A stretch of DNA of 64,000 nucleotides from Mycobacterium intracellulare ATCC 13950 (GTDB lineage Bacteria; Actinomycetota; Actinomycetes; Mycobacteriales; Mycobacteriaceae): NCBI RefSeq assembly GCF_000277125.1, contig NC_016946.1, forward strand, positions 4,960,001 through 5,024,000, given 5' to 3'. Below are positions 35,658 to 46,181 of the stretch, piece after piece. Numbering within the stretch: position 1 is the first letter of the stretch; every line of letters starts with the position of its first letter. The position numbers were made by a program, and so were the translations under genes. A model generated the notes under the pieces. That model saw only the letters and a program-made list of their open reading frames with translations, searched no databases and was not told the DNA's origin.

Positions 35658-37078
35658 CGATTGAGCACCAGGCTGAACAACCCGACCACGAACGCCATGA
35701 CGGGGATCAGCGAGGCGTCGAGTCCCGCCGCGGCGAAGCCCACCAGCCGGCGCACCGGAAGCGAATAGCTCTCCGGCTCAGCGATTCCCGGGTTCAACGC
35801 CAGCACGATCCACACCGCCACGAGCGCCAGGAGCACCACGGCCGCACCGAGGGCGGCGCCGTAGCGTCCCGTCGCCGTGTAGATCACCAGCAGCACGCCG
35901 GCGGCCAGGAAGGGCTGGGCGAGCAGCCATGCCTTGCAGGCGGCCGAATCCCACACCCGGGCGCGCAGCACCGATGCCGCGGCGGTCGCCCCGACCACGT
36001 ACCAACCCGCGCCGCTCAGCGTCTCCGGGCGCAGCGCGATCGTGACCGAGCCCAGGACGCTGAGCAACACCGCGGCGGCGATGAATCCGCTCTGGTGGGC
36101 GTCGCTGATCCGGACCCGGCGGGGCAGGTCCTCGAGCACCTGCAGCGAGGGCGCCGACGGCGTGGGATCCCCGGGCGCCGGAATCACCGGCAGCGGGAAA
36201 CGGGCCCACAGCGCGGACATTTGCGCCGCCTCGATGGTGACCAGCAGCGCGGCCACGATCAGTCCGCAGCCGATGGCGACCAGCTTGACGTGCCAGAGCA
36301 ATTCGGCTCCGGCGGCCAGCAGCACCGCGGCGCCCAGCACCGCCGTCGCGGTGAAGAATCCGGCGATACGTTCCCGTTCGGCGCTAGGCACCATCAAGGC
36401 GATCAGCGACCACGCGGTGACCCCGGCCGCGGCCAGCATCACCTGCGCCGGGCCGAACCTGCCCGGCACCGCCAGCACCAGCGCGGCGGCGATGGGCACC
36501 AGCGCGGCGATCGACAGCGCCGTGCCGGTGCGCGCCGAGCGCGCCGTGACGAGCAGGCCGACGATCGCGGTCAGCGCCGCCACCGCGCTGACCGCAACCA
36601 GCCCGGACAGCGCGCCGGTGGCGACGCGGTAGGTGACCGACAGGCCGGTCGCCAGGAAGGCCACGGCGATCGCCGCGGCCAGCGCGCCACGCTGGATATG
36701 CGTTGTGCCCCAAGGCTTGAGCCGAGAGGTGGAGAAAATCATCGCGGCGTCGGCGATGTCCTCGACGATTCCGGGTGCGGCCGGGCCGGCCGGCACCGGC
36801 TGCAGCGCGAGCAGGTCACCGTCGACGACGCCGACCGTGTCCAGGCTCGCGTCCAGACTGAACGGCGCGCCACCGATGGGCGCCAGGCTCAGTTGGGTCG
36901 CGCCACCGACCTCGGCGGCGCCGCGCGAGCCGGAGGCGTCCTCGCCGTCGCCGTTCGCGGTGGCCGGGACCACCAAACGCTGGACCGCGGGCAGGATTTC
37001 GCGCAGCGGCAGCTCGGCGGGCAGGGCCATTTCCGTCAACCTGCTGTCCGCGAGAATTGCCACGCGGACGATCGGCAT
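35654..37078 (-). CDS. eccD3: ESX-3 inner-membrane channel subunit EccD3
   Basis: 474 residues from ATG 37078 (MPIVRVAILADSRLTEMALP), matching the start and length of M. tuberculosis EccD3 (472). GTG 37096, with GAGGG upstream, would add six residues. An N-terminal ubiquitin-like domain covers residues 1-100; 11 transmembrane helices follow, as expected for EccD, ending with FVVGLFSLVLNR. Two EccD copies per protomer form the membrane vestibule of the type VII complex. Its stop overlaps the mycP3 start by 4 bp. It is 78 bp downstream of espG3. Confidence 0.93.
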   Translation of the reverse strand: MPIVRVAILADSRLTEMALPAELPLREILPAVQRLVVPATANGDGEDASGSRGAAEVGGATQLSLAPIGGAPFSLDASLDTVGVVDGDLLALQPVPAGPAAPGIVEDIADAAMIFSTSRLKPWGTTHIQRGALAAAIAVAFLATGLSVTYRVATGALSGLVAVSAVAALTAIVGLLVTARSARTGTALSIAALVPIAAALVLAVPGRFGPAQVMLAAAGVTAWSLIALMVPSAERERIAGFFTATAVLGAAVLLAAGAELLWHVKLVAIGCGLIVAALLVTIEAAQMSALWARFPLPVIPAPGDPTPSAPSLQVLEDLPRRVRISDAHQSGFIAAAVLLSVLGSVTIALRPETLSGAGWYVVGATAAASVLRARVWDSAACKAWLLAQPFLAAGVLLVIYTATGRYGAALGAAVVLLALVAVWIVLALNPGIAEPESYSLPVRRLVGFAAAGLDASLIPVMAFVVGLFSLVLNR

Positions 37079-37156
37079 GACGGTTCCGGACGTCACCGGA
37101 CCCTCGAAGAATGTTGCGGCCGTTCCTGGAACATCGTGCTCTCTTCTCTATTTCTT

Positions 37157-38059
37157 TCAGTGTTGGACGGACAGTGTTGAATTCGAAAAGTCTCGTGCTA
37201 GCCGGTGTTCGGCGAACCATCCGGCGTCGGGCAATTGGGCGGTCAATTGTTCGATCGCGACGGCGATCGCGAACGGGGTGCCGGGCGCGAAGGTCGAAAC
37301 CCACTCGCCGTCGAACGCGCGGGACGGGCTGACCAGGACCCGGCCCTCGCTTGCGTCGACAATGCTCATACCCACCTCGGTGGTGGAGTGTCGACCGTCG
37401 CGGTGGCAGCCGGCGACGATCTCGACGTAGCTTCGCGACCCGTTGAACACCGACTCCACCACAGGACGCGCCGATTGCGGAATACCAAGATAGTCAAGGA
37501 CTTCGGCGAGTGGAGCACCGGAACGCAGCCGCTCGTCGGCGCGGGCGCCCACCCGGGTCGGCATGCTGAACTCGTCGAACCGAGCCGGTTGCCGCTGGGC
37601 GAGCCCGACGCACAGGACCGGAACCAGGGCGCGCGGATCGTCGATGTCCATGGCGGTGAACGTGATCAGCTGCGCGCTGCGCAACGCGACCACCGTCCTC
37701 GACGGCCGGCCGCCGGCCCCGGCGCGCTGCGCGACGATGCCGCGCAGTAGCTCGCCGGCGCCGCCGGCCGCACCGGCGTCCTTGGCGGGGCCGACGTAAC
37801 GCAGGTCGAGCCACCGCTCGGGAAAACACACCACTTTGATCCACTCGGCAACCGCGGGGTTGATGAGCCCGCCTTCCGATACCAGGCCCATCTGGGTGAG
37901 CTCCGCCTTCTGACGGTCGAGGAACGCGTTGCGTTCCGCGGCATCACGATAGGGGCAGGTGATTGCCAATACCCACGGGAAGCTTCCCGCCCCAATCGTT
38001 TCCGCGATGAACCACGCGTGGTCGACCGTCAGCTCGACGGCGTTGGGAGCTGGTTCCAT
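37157..38059 (-). CDS. espG3: ESX-3 cytosolic PE-PPE chaperone EspG3
   Basis: 300 residues from ATG 38059 (M. tuberculosis Rv0289: 295). Soluble, no signal, with the EspG central beta-sheet and helices ([46 protein letters not shown]-like [13 protein letters not shown]). EspG3 binds the tip of the PPE helical bundle of PE5-PPE4 and keeps it soluble until EccC3 recognises the PE signal. It lies 20 bp after esxH. No oddities. Confidence 0.93.
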   Translation of the reverse strand: MEPAPNAVELTVDHAWFIAETIGAGSFPWVLAITCPYRDAAERNAFLDRQKAELTQMGLVSEGGLINPAVAEWIKVVCFPERWLDLRYVGPAKDAGAAGGAGELLRGIVAQRAGAGGRPSRTVVALRSAQLITFTAMDIDDPRALVPVLCVGLAQRQPARFDEFSMPTRVGARADERLRSGAPLAEVLDYLGIPQSARPVVESVFNGSRSYVEIVAGCHRDGRHSTTEVGMSIVDASEGRVLVSPSRAFDGEWVSTFAPGTPFAIAVAIEQLTAQLPDAGWFAEHRLARDFSNSTLSVQH

Positions 38060-38079
38060 CAGGCTCGTTCAGCCACGAA

Positions 38080-38370
38080 CTAGCCGCCCCACTTGGCGGC
38101 TTCGGCCTGGTCGCGGGCCAGCATCGACATGGTGTTGGCCTCGTGGGTGCTGGCCATCGACTGGTACGCGCGCACCAGGCTTTCCATGGCCTGGTTCCAC
38201 TGGGCCTGCCACACCTGGTAGGTCATACCGGTGTCACCCTGCCAGGCGTTGGACAGCGTGGCCTGTTCGGCGGAGATGTCGGCGCCGAGCCCCTGCATCG
38301 TGCCGGCGTAGCCCGACATGTCGGCGGCGTGGCTCAACATCGCCGGGTAGTTGTACATGATCTGCGACAT
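38080..38370 (-). CDS. esxH: ESX-3 secreted WXG100 protein EsxH
   Basis: 96 residues from ATG 38370 (AGGA upstream), the same length as M. tuberculosis EsxH (TB10.4). It has two helices joined by the W-Q-G turn (AWQGDTG, residues 42-48). It is secreted as a 1:1 heterodimer with EsxG and needed for siderophore-mediated iron uptake, and it inhibits host ESCRT in M. tuberculosis. In M. tuberculosis zinc is bound by H14, H70, H76 and E77. Here H14, H76 and E77 are present, but position 70 is Gln ([13 protein letters not shown]), so the zinc site is altered. The gene is 43 bp after esxG. Confidence 0.96.
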   Translation of the reverse strand: MSQIMYNYPAMLSHAADMSGYAGTMQGLGADISAEQATLSNAWQGDTGMTYQVWQAQWNQAMESLVRAYQSMASTHEANTMSMLARDQAEAAKWGG

Positions 38371-38413
38371 CAGAAGTCCTTTCGCGGTTTGGTGGCGTCT
38401 AAGGGTGGCTGGA

Positions 38414-38707
38414 TCAGAACGCGGTGTAACCGGAGGCGGCCGCCGCGTCCGCGGCCACGTAGGTGCCGGCGGCGTCGCCGAGGTTGGCCTGGGCGATATC
38501 CAGCAGCGTGTTGACCCGTGCGGCGACCTCCACGAACCGCGCGTGCGCGGCCTGGAACGCCGCCGAGGACTCGCCCTGGTGGAAGGCCTGCGCCGACATC
38601 GCTTCCTGCTCGGCCTGGCTGATCGTGCTGCGCAGCAACGCGGCCTTGGCGCTGAACGCCGACTGCGAGGCAACCAACTGCGGAATATGAGCGTCCAACA
38701 TACTCAT
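38414..38707 (-). CDS. esxG: ESX-3 secreted WXG100-family protein EsxG
   Basis: 97 residues from ATG 38707 (AGGA then six bases), nearly identical to M. tuberculosis EsxG (TB9.8): [40 protein letters not shown]. The WxG position reads GESSAAF, as usual for EsxG. The partner EsxH is immediately downstream and supplies the W-Q-G turn. Neither has a cleavable signal; EsxG ends YTAF-like (ASGYTAF). The 64-bp gap upstream could hold a second promoter, as reported in M. tuberculosis. Confidence 0.96.
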   Translation of the reverse strand: MSMLDAHIPQLVASQSAFSAKAALLRSTISQAEQEAMSAQAFHQGESSAAFQAAHARFVEVAARVNTLLDIAQANLGDAAGTYVAADAAAASGYTAF

Positions 38708-38771
38708 GGTGATTCCTTTCTATTGCGTCCGTTGGGGTTTGGAGTAGTTCACCTGGATGTGGCTGACTGCC

Positions 38772-40262
38772 TTATCCCCCCTTCCCCGGTTCGGCTGGGC
38801 CCCTACCGTTGACGGCGTCCTGCTCCCACGTGCCGGGCACCATCGGCATCCGTGGGCCGCCGCCGAAGTCGTCGTCGGCCAGCTTGGTCAATCCCGCCGC
38901 CTGAAACGCCTTCTGCCTCTGCTTGGTTCCGGCGAACCCGAGCGGTCCGGCCCCCTGGGCCGAAGCCACCGCGGCCGCCAGCTCTTCCTCGTCGCCGTAG
39001 TCCGGGGGCACACCGAAATCGGATTCCATGTCCGCGAATTCGTCGGCGTGGTCGTGCAGCGCGGCTCGCCGCCTGCGCCGAGCCCGCGCCTCGGCGCGGG
39101 CCGGTGCCGCCGCGCCGGCCGCCGGGATCGTCGCCGCCGGCGCCTTGGCCCCGCCGCGCCCGGTCAGGGTGGGACCGACGCCGGTGTCCGGGTCAGCGCC
39201 GTAGGCGACCACGTAGGCCAAGTTTCCGGCCGCCGCCGCCGGCGCCGGGGCCGCCGGCGCGCCGGTGCCGGCCGCGACCGTGGTGGCCGGGGCGGCGGCG
39301 GGAGTCGCCACCGTCGGCGCCATGGCGACCGCCGGCAGCATGGACGGCTTGTTCGACGCCAGCACGGGGGCCACCGCGGCCGGGGCCGCCGCCTCCGGCG
39401 CGGCCTCGGCGGGCGTGGTGAGCAGGGAGCTGAGGCCGATCCCCAGCAGCAGCGGAATCAGGAACGGTGCGGTCAGGATCGCGCCCCAGGTCGGCCAGCC
39501 GACGGCGTTGAAGAACACCTGGTAGGCGATGAAGAACAGCAGCGGTCCGTTGGCCGCCAGGAACGCCGGCAGGTTCGAGAAGAAGTCCTGCAGCATCTGC
39601 TGGATGTTCTGGAAGAAGTCCTGCAGGAACTTCGACAACTGCTGGATGAAGTTCTGCCACCAGTCCCCGGTGTTCTGTGCGGCGTTGGACGTGAGGTTGT
39701 TGGTCTCGCTCCCGGGATTGACGATGGTCGGCGCGGCCATGGTGCGGGGCGCCGCGGCCAGCGCCGAACCCGAGACGGCCTGGTAGGTGCCCATGGTGGT
39801 GGCCGCCTGAACCCACATCCGCGCGTAGTCGGCTTCGTTGACCGCGATCGGAATGGTGTTGATGCCAAAGAAATTCGTCCCCACCAGCACCGCGTGCACG
39901 GCGTGGTTGGTGGCGAGCTCCCCCAGTGTCGGCATCGCCGCCAACGCTGCCGTGTACGCCGTCGCCGCGACCTCTTGTTGCGCCGCGGCGCCCGCGCTGT
40001 CGGCACTGGCCTGCTGCAGCCAGGCCAGGTACGGCAGGTGGGCCGCCACATACTGCTCGGCGCTCGGCCCTTCCCACGCGCCCGCCTGCGCCTCCCCCAG
40101 CAGCGCACTGAGTTCCCCGGCCGCCGTGGCGTATTGGGCGCTGAGCGAGGTCCACGCACCGGCGGCCGCCAACAGCGGCCCCGGTCCCGGACCGGCGCTC
40201 AGCAACGCCGAATGCACCTCTGGTGGCGACGCCATCCAGATGGGGGCGAGGGGGGCAGTCAT
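38772..40262 (-). CDS. PPE4: PPE4, ESX-3 substrate partner of PE5
   Basis: 496 residues from ATG 40262, 2 bp after the PE5 stop. The N-terminal 180-residue PPE domain carries P-P-E (residues 13-15), the [11 protein letters not shown]xG region and the EspG-binding helical tip ([21 protein letters not shown]). The middle (residues roughly 185-300) is Gln/Asn-rich with repeated [20 protein letters not shown] and hydrophobic helices [18 protein letters not shown]. The C-terminal part is Ala/Pro-rich and ends in the PPE-SVP-like block [18 protein letters not shown]...[12 protein letters not shown]5-PPE4 is required for iron/mycobactin use in M. tuberculosis. Length agrees with M. tuberculosis PPE4 (513). 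Confidence 0.94.
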   Translation of the reverse strand: MTAPLAPIWMASPPEVHSALLSAGPGPGPLLAAAGAWTSLSAQYATAAGELSALLGEAQAGAWEGPSAEQYVAAHLPYLAWLQQASADSAGAAAQQEVAATAYTAALAAMPTLGELATNHAVHAVLVGTNFFGINTIPIAVNEADYARMWVQAATTMGTYQAVSGSALAAAPRTMAAPTIVNPGSETNNLTSNAAQNTGDWWQNFIQQLSKFLQDFFQNIQQMLQDFFSNLPAFLAANGPLLFFIAYQVFFNAVGWPTWGAILTAPFLIPLLLGIGLSSLLTTPAEAAPEAAAPAAVAPVLASNKPSMLPAVAMAPTVATPAAAPATTVAAGTGAPAAPAPAAAAGNLAYVVAYGADPDTGVGPTLTGRGGAKAPAATIPAAGAAAPARAEARARRRRRAALHDHADEFADMESDFGVPPDYGDEEELAAAVASAQGAGPLGFAGTKQRQKAFQAAGLTKLADDDFGGGPRMPMVPGTWEQDAVNGRGPAEPGKGG

Positions 40263-40264
40263 CG

Positions 40265-40573
40265 TCAGGCGCCCGCGATCCCGAACGTCGCAGCGGCCGC
40301 GGTGTCACCCGCGAGATAGCTTGCGCCGGCTTCCCCGACGCCGAGACCGGCGCGGCCCAGCTCCTCGACGCCCTGGACCGCCATGGCCGAGTGCTCCTGG
40401 CCCTGAGCGCTGAATCCCATGGCCGTCTGCAGCGACACCGGATCGACCGCCGGCGGGACCACCGCCGTGATCGCCGGGGCCGCCGCCGCGTGTGCGGCGG
40501 CCAGCCGTGCCGTCAGCGCCTCCACCGCGGCGCTGGTGGCGGCCAGTCCTTCGGGAACCACTCGCAGCGTCAT
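40265..40573 (-). CDS. PE5: PE5, ESX-3 substrate partner of PPE4
   Basis: 102 residues from ATG 40573, as in M. tuberculosis (Rv0285). It is a helical hairpin PE domain. The general type VII signal Y-x-x-x-D/E is present near the C-terminus as S-Y-L-A-G-D (Y-L-A-G-D: residues roughly 86-90). It lies between eccC3 (2 bp upstream) and PPE4 (2 bp downstream), so these are translationally linked and the pair is produced in equal amounts. No anomaly. Confidence 0.95.
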   Translation of the reverse strand: MTLRVVPEGLAATSAAVEALTARLAAAHAAAAPAITAVVPPAVDPVSLQTAMGFSAQGQEHSAMAVQGVEELGRAGLGVGEAGASYLAGDTAAAATFGIAGA

Positions 40574-40575
40574 CT

Positions 40576-43500
40576 CTACTCCTCCCGTTGCGCTTCACTT
40601 GCCATTACGGATTCCCCGATCAAGGGGTTGATCAACTGCACGTACGTCGGACCATCGCTGTCGCCCAACAGGATCGCCCGCCCGGCCGGCAAGCGGCCGA
40701 ATCGTTGGCCGCGGATCTTGCCGCTGTCTTGCGGATTGCCCGCCAGCATCAACGTGGTGGCCTGCAGGTCGTTGAAGCGGCGCAGCAGCGGGTTGGTCAT
40801 CAACGCGTGCCCCGAACCGGTGGCCCGCGCGGTGACGATCACCCGGATCCCCAAATCGGCTGCCTGCGACAGCAACCCGATCAGCGGAGACCACGGGCGC
40901 TGCCCGACGTAAGGCCCGCTCATCGCCGGCGAATCCGGAATCTGGTCGACGTCGTCGATGATCAGGTAGTGCGTCTGGCCCGCGAACGTCCAGCGCGACA
41001 GCTCGGCCGGCGACAGGCCGGCCGGCGGCCGGCGCGACTCGATCAGGTTGGCCAGCCCCAGCATCGCGGGGATGATGCGGTCGATGTTGGCCGTGTACTC
41101 GTTGTCGGCGAACAACGGTTCGTCGACGAGGTGCAGCCGTCGATCCAGCACCGTGAAGGCCACCTGGTCCGGCGTGGAGTGTTCGCGGACCGTGCGGATG
41201 AGGTGGCGCAGCAGCGTCGTCTTCCCCGACTTGCTGTCACCGAACACCATCAGCAGCGGGTTGTCGGCGAAGTCGACCACCACCGGCGCGAGGTCCTCCT
41301 CGCGCTGGCCGATGACCACCTGCTCGGGCCCGCGGTACAGCGACCCGACGGCATCCGGGGCGAGGTTTGTGGGCAGCAGCCGCACCGGGGGCGCCGCCAT
41401 GCCCGGGTAACGGTCGTTGATCGCGGCGATCTGGTCCAGCTCCGGGGTGGCGAACAGGAAATGCTCTGCGCCCATGGTCAATCCGCGACCCGGCTGGTCG
41501 TGCGGCACCGCTTCGGCGGGCCGGCGCAGGGCGCCCACCACCCGCACGTTGCTGTCCCGCGGATCGTGCAGCTTGAGCTCGAGCCTCAACCCCAGGCCGT
41601 CCCGCATCGACAGCGGCACCTCCAGCCAGCTGGGCGTGGTGACCACGACGTGGATGCCGTACGCCAGCCCGATGTTGACCAACTCGGTGACCTTGGCCAG
41701 CAACGGGTTTCGCGTGTTGAACTGGTCGGTGTTGTCACGGCCGAACGCGTAGAGGTTGTCGATGAGCAGGAACACCTCGCCGAACCCGTCGTCGGGGACC
41801 CCACCGCGGGAGTCCCGGAACGCCTCCCGGCGCTGCCGCGACAACAGCAGCTGCTCGAGCTCGCCGAAGGTGCGACGGATCCGTTCGGGCTCCAGCGCCG
41901 AGGCGACGCTGCCGACGTGCGCCAGGCCCTCCATCGCACGGAGCTTTCCGCCGCCGTAGTCCAGGCAGTAGAACGTGACCTCGCGCGGCGAGTGCAGGCT
42001 GGCCGCCGACAACATGAACGTCTGCAGCGCAGTCGACTTCCCCGACTTGGGGCCACCGTGGATGACCATGTTTCCGGCCGACGACGCGGCATCGAAGATC
42101 AGCGGGTCGCGGCGCATCTCGAACGGCTTGTCGATCTCACCCAGCGGCCACTGCCACTGCCGCGGCGGCACACCGGCCCGGGCCAGCATCGCGCTCACCG
42201 GGATCGGCTCGTCCAGCGGCGGCAGCCACAACTGCGGCGCGCGCGGCCCGTACCCGGCCAGCTGGTCGCCGATGGTGGCGATGAGCTTGCGCGGCGGCCC
42301 GGTCAGTTCGACCTCGTCGGGGCTGGTGATCACGGTGTCCTGATCGGGCTCGACCCGCCCCGCCGTGAACACCTTGGGCTCCGGGATAGACGGCACCACA
42401 AGCGATTTGGCCTTTTGCGGCGGATCGTAGATGCCGTCGACATAGGTGCTGCGGAACTTGATCGGGGTCGCGCCCGGCGCGGGCACCAAGAAGCCCACGC
42501 CCTTGTGCTCCTTGCCGGATTCGATGTGGTAGGCGTCCTCCACCCCGATGATCTGGCGGGACACGCTGGGACTGGCCACCTTCAACCCGATGCGGTAGGA
42601 GGTGTTCTTGTCGATGTCCTTGATCTTGCCGACATCCAGCGTCTGCGACGCGAACAGGATGTGGATGCGGAACGAACGGCCTTTGCGGGCAACGTAATCG
42701 AACAGCTCCGCGTACTCCGGGTGGTCGGCCAGCATCAACGTGAACTCGTCGGCCACCACGAACAGCGTCGGGATCGGCGCCAGGTCGTGCCCGGCCGCGA
42801 TGGCGTTCTCGTACTCGACCACCGAGTTGAACGCGCTGCCCTGCACCCGGCGGCCGGCCTCGCGCAGCAGCGTCTCCCGGCGGGCCACCTCGCCGCGCAG
42901 CGTGTCGGCGAATCGGTCGGCCAGCGACTTCTTTTCGGCCATGTTGGAGATCACCGCGACAACCTGCGGGAAGTGGCGGAAGCTGTCGGCCCCCGCCTCA
43001 CCCTTGAAGTCGGCGTAGATGACGATCAACCGGTCCGCGGAATGAGTCGTCAACAGCGACAACAGGATCGACATCAGGGTCTGGGACTTACCCGATCCCG
43101 TCATACCGATCATCAGACCGTGCGGGCCCATCCCGCCCTCGGCCTCGTCCTTGAGGTCGAACATCAGCGGCTCACCGGTCGCGGTGACCCCGATCGGAAC
43201 GCGCAGCTCGTCCTCGCGACGCCGCGGCGCCCACAGCGTCGGCACATCCAGTTGCGACGCGTCCGGGATGCCCAGCATCGTGGTGAACGTGGCGCCCCGG
43301 GTGGCCGCCGAACGCAACCCCGTGTGGGTCGGGTTGGAGTCCCAGCGCGACAGCTGGCGCGCCAGGTGGGCGGCCTCGTCGGCGCCCAGTTGGTCGGCGT
43401 CGTCGATGTACGGCTGCCAGCCGCCGGTCTGCCAACGCTCGATGGAGTGGGTCCGGGCGCCCGCGCCGTCCGCCGCGGTGATGCGCAGGATCGGCTTCTC

Positions 43501-44565
43501 GGGGTCCGAATACTGTTCGCGGTGCGGGGCGGTGGCGCCGCGGTGCACGACGGTGACGCCCGCGCGGCCCATCGCCAGCGTCGAGGCGTTCAGGTCGTAG
43601 TCCGGGTCGTCGACGATAATCAGCAGGTGCCGCAGCGCGTCGGCGGGTTCGCCGGTGAACGCCGGGCGGTCGACTAGCGCGGACCCCAGCTTGGCGACCA
43701 GTTCGTCGACGTTGGTGGCCATGAAGCGGGCCGGCCCGACGCCGTCGAGCTCACCGGGAATGTCAATGTGCGGCAACCACTTCAGCCACGACCAGTCCGG
43801 GCTCTCGAGGTCGGGGGTGACCAGCGCGACCCCGAGCACGGTCGGGTCGTGCCAGGTGACCGCCTGGGCCACCCAGGCCCGCATCGCCGAGCGCGCCTCG
43901 TCCTCGGAGCCCAGCACGGTGATTCGCGAGACCTTGGCCAGGTCGATCCCGGTCGGCACGTCACGCACCGTGCGGTGGGTGTCGAGCAGGCTGCGTAATG
44001 CGCTGTGCGACACCGGTTCCAGGTCGATTTCGTCCGCGGTGTCGTTGACCCGCAGCGCGGTCGCCAGGGGCACGTGGTGGCGTCCGGCCCGCAGCACCAG
44101 GAAGTCGGGATCGTGCGGGTCGCGCTCCCACTGACGGCGCGATCCGGGCACGGCGGCCAGCGCCGCGGGCTCCGGGTGGGACCACTGCGCGGCGGCGCGC
44201 TGCGCGGCGGCCTGGGTGCGGATGTTGTCCCGGACCACCGACAGGTAGCGCAGGTAGTCGGCGCGTTCGGCGTCGACCTCCTCGGTGCGCGTCTTGTTGT
44301 CGTTGCCGCGGTACATCGCCGTCGCGGCGAGCAGCAGCACGAACGGGAAGAACAGCGTCTGCGGGGAGATCAACCGCATTCCGGTCGCGAACAGCGCGAC
44401 GATCATGCCGACGATCAGGATCACCAGCACGTACGGCATCGCGCGGCGCAGGAACGACGGCGGGATCACCCGCGGCAGCTCGGGCGGGGCCTCGATGGCG
44501 ATGGTGCCCTTGCGGGTCACCGGCGGCGCCAGCCGGCGGCGCGCTTCGAAGATCAGTCGGCTCAT
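40576..44565 (-). CDS. eccC3: ESX-3 FtsK/SpoIIIE-type ATPase EccC3
   Basis: 1329 residues from ATG 44565, which overlaps the eccB3 stop by 4 bp (M. tuberculosis Rv0284: 1330). Two transmembrane helices lie at residues roughly 43-62 and 70-85, followed by a DUF domain. Three ATPase domains carry Walker A motifs: GMTGSGKS (residues 487-494), GGPKSGKS (about 838) and GDSKSGKT (about 1112). Unlike ESX-1, EccC3 is one polypeptide. It recognises PE and Esx substrate signals through its third domain and drives secretion. Confidence 0.97.
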   Translation of the reverse strand: MSRLIFEARRRLAPPVTRKGTIAIEAPPELPRVIPPSFLRRAMPYVLVILIVGMIVALFATGMRLISPQTLFFPFVLLLAATAMYRGNDNKTRTEEVDAERADYLRYLSVVRDNIRTQAAAQRAAAQWSHPEPAALAAVPGSRRQWERDPHDPDFLVLRAGRHHVPLATALRVNDTADEIDLEPVSHSALRSLLDTHRTVRDVPTGIDLAKVSRITVLGSEDEARSAMRAWVAQAVTWHDPTVLGVALVTPDLESPDWSWLKWLPHIDIPGELDGVGPARFMATNVDELVAKLGSALVDRPAFTGEPADALRHLLIIVDDPDYDLNASTLAMGRAGVTVVHRGATAPHREQYSDPEKPILRITAADGAGARTHSIERWQTGGWQPYIDDADQLGADEAAHLARQLSRWDSNPTHTGLRSAATRGATFTTMLGIPDASQLDVPTLWAPRRREDELRVPIGVTATGEPLMFDLKDEAEGGMGPHGLMIGMTGSGKSQTLMSILLSLLTTHSADRLIVIYADFKGEAGADSFRHFPQVVAVISNMAEKKSLADRFADTLRGEVARRETLLREAGRRVQGSAFNSVVEYENAIAAGHDLAPIPTLFVVADEFTLMLADHPEYAELFDYVARKGRSFRIHILFASQTLDVGKIKDIDKNTSYRIGLKVASPSVSRQIIGVEDAYHIESGKEHKGVGFLVPAPGATPIKFRSTYVDGIYDPPQKAKSLVVPSIPEPKVFTAGRVEPDQDTVITSPDEVELTGPPRKLIATIGDQLAGYGPRAPQLWLPPLDEPIPVSAMLARAGVPPRQWQWPLGEIDKPFEMRRDPLIFDAASSAGNMVIHGGPKSGKSTALQTFMLSAASLHSPREVTFYCLDYGGGKLRAMEGLAHVGSVASALEPERIRRTFGELEQLLLSRQRREAFRDSRGGVPDDGFGEVFLLIDNLYAFGRDNTDQFNTRNPLLAKVTELVNIGLAYGIHVVVTTPSWLEVPLSMRDGLGLRLELKLHDPRDSNVRVVGALRRPAEAVPHDQPGRGLTMGAEHFLFATPELDQIAAINDRYPGMAAPPVRLLPTNLAPDAVGSLYRGPEQVVIGQREEDLAPVVVDFADNPLLMVFGDSKSGKTTLLRHLIRTVREHSTPDQVAFTVLDRRLHLVDEPLFADNEYTANIDRIIPAMLGLANLIESRRPPAGLSPAELSRWTFAGQTHYLIIDDVDQIPDSPAMSGPYVGQRPWSPLIGLLSQAADLGIRVIVTARATGSGHALMTNPLLRRFNDLQATTLMLAGNPQDSGKIRGQRFGRLPAGRAILLGDSDGPTYVQLINPLIGESVMASEAQREE

Positions 44566-46181
44566 CGGGGGGCTCCCTCGGCTTCCCTAGCAGCGGCAGT
44601 GACGCGGCCGGGCTTCTGGTCGGGCGTCAGCCCGTCGTGTGCCAGCAGCGCGTCGGCGCGCGATAATGTCGGGCCGCTCGCGAACAGCGACAGCACCGAC
44701 CACGGGATCGGGACCGGCGACCCGGTAAGGCCAAGGGCCTCAACGGTTTTGTTCTGCCCGGCGGCCGAGTGCTCGGCCTCGTTGTCGATGCCGTAGCGGA
44801 CACCGGTGTCAGAGACCCAGAACAGCGACCCGGCGCCCGGCGAGTTCGGCCCGCCGCCGACGGTCTGGGTGAAGTAGCCGGTGCCCGGCGCCAGGGCGAC
44901 GCGGGCGGCGGTGGCCGGCGAGCCGCCGCCCACCAGATCGACGGTGCGTATCGATTCGGCGACCGGCAGGGCCGAGCCCGTCAGCAGGTTCACCGAGCTG
45001 CTGGCGGCCTTGGCGGGCTTGCTCCAATAGGCGCACATGACGGGCGATTTGGCCGCATCCACCACCCCGACCTGCTGGTCGGGGTACCGCGCGGTGTCCA
45101 GCATCCGCGACACCGGCAGCTTGGCCACCGCGTCGGCGCCCAGCCGCGGCGGTTGGTCCAGCCCATAGGAATTCGTGTTCCGCAGGATCGCGGCGAGCAC
45201 CGGCGAGATCTGCTGCAGGCCGTCCGGCAACACCGCGTAGTAGCGCGGCGCCCCGGAGGAGCTCTGGTCCAGGGTGTAGGACACCACGACCCCACCGATC
45301 GGTGCCGGCACGGTAAAGGGCGCCGGCGCACCGGCGTTCGGGATGCCGGGCGCGGTCAGCGGCGGGGCTTCGGGAATCGCGTTGAACAGGCCCAGGGCGA
45401 TCGGGCGGGGCGCGGGGATCTCGGAGTTGCCCTGCCCCAAGCCAAGTGCGTTCGTGATCGCGTGGTCGGTGAGGTTGATCTGACTGCGCTTGCCGTCCCA
45501 CAACAGCCACGTGGTGCCGTCACGGTCGGCGAGCATCGCCTGCCGCGGCGGGAGCGTGGCGGCGCGGGCGCCGCTGCTGTCCGGCCGGCCGGCGATCACC
45601 GTGACACCGGTGCTGTGTGCGGCGTGCCCCCCGGGCTCGCTGACCGCGTCGCACACCGTCCAGTTCGCATCGGTCGAGGGGTTTTGCACCATCCGTTCCG
45701 GCGCACCGGGGATGCCGATCAGGTTGCCGCGCGGAAACCGGTCCAGCTCACTGCTTTTCACCATGGTCGGGTCCACCGGCCGACCCGTGATCAGTCGGGC
45801 CGAGGTCAGGTTGAGCACCGGATGCAGATCCTCACCGACACGGACATACAGCGCGGCGGTGGACCGGTCGGCGAGCACGGCGTTGGTGCCGGCCGTCCCG
45901 TTCGGACGGATCAGCGAGAACACGAAGCAGCCGGCTAAACCGGTGACCAGCAGGACGGCGCCCATCGCCACCGCGCGCGACTGCGTGCGCAGCGGGTCGA
46001 CGAGCATCCTGGTGTCGTGCAACGCGATACCGGAGGCGATCCGGCGCATCACGAAACGCCAGCCGCTCACCTGGTGCCGGGTGACGAAGCCGCGGCGGTA
46101 CTCGACCTGGTCGGGATTGTCGTTGACCGGGGTGCGAGACGAGAACGAACGGCGTTCGTCGGGTTGCTGATTGGACGTCAT
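44562..46181 (-). CDS. eccB3: ESX-3 membrane/periplasmic subunit EccB3
   Basis: 539 residues from ATG 46181, overlapping the eccA3 stop by 4 bp. It has a single transmembrane helix near residues 70-92 ([20 protein letters not shown]) and a large periplasmic domain with four repeat-like blades and cysteines in WTVCDAVSE and SPVMCAYWS that form the expected disulfide. EccB forms the periplasmic part of the type VII hexamer. Length agrees with M. tuberculosis EccB3 (538). Confidence 0.95.
   Translation of the reverse strand: MTSNQQPDERRSFSSRTPVNDNPDQVEYRRGFVTRHQVSGWRFVMRRIASGIALHDTRMLVDPLRTQSRAVAMGAVLLVTGLAGCFVFSLIRPNGTAGTNAVLADRSTAALYVRVGEDLHPVLNLTSARLITGRPVDPTMVKSSELDRFPRGNLIGIPGAPERMVQNPSTDANWTVCDAVSEPGGHAAHSTGVTVIAGRPDSSGARAATLPPRQAMLADRDGTTWLLWDGKRSQINLTDHAITNALGLGQGNSEIPAPRPIALGLFNAIPEAPPLTAPGIPNAGAPAPFTVPAPIGGVVVSYTLDQSSSGAPRYYAVLPDGLQQISPVLAAILRNTNSYGLDQPPRLGADAVAKLPVSRMLDTARYPDQQVGVVDAAKSPVMCAYWSKPAKAASSSVNLLTGSALPVAESIRTVDLVGGGSPATAARVALAPGTGYFTQTVGGGPNSPGAGSLFWVSDTGVRYGIDNEAEHSAAGQNKTVEALGLTGSPVPIPWSVLSLFASGPTLSRADALLAHDGLTPDQKPGRVTAAAREAEGAPR

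Noticed and set aside
35642..37180. A 512-codon plus-strand frame opposite eccD3
   Set aside because: It is antisense to eccD3, composed of His/Gln/Arg repeats, and lacks a ribosome-binding site.
40492..43677. A 1061-codon open frame on the plus strand across eccC3
   Set aside because: It is the antisense shadow of eccC3, made open by the high GC content. It is rich in Arg, Gln, Val and Gly without domain sequence, while eccC3 on the minus strand has all expected motifs.
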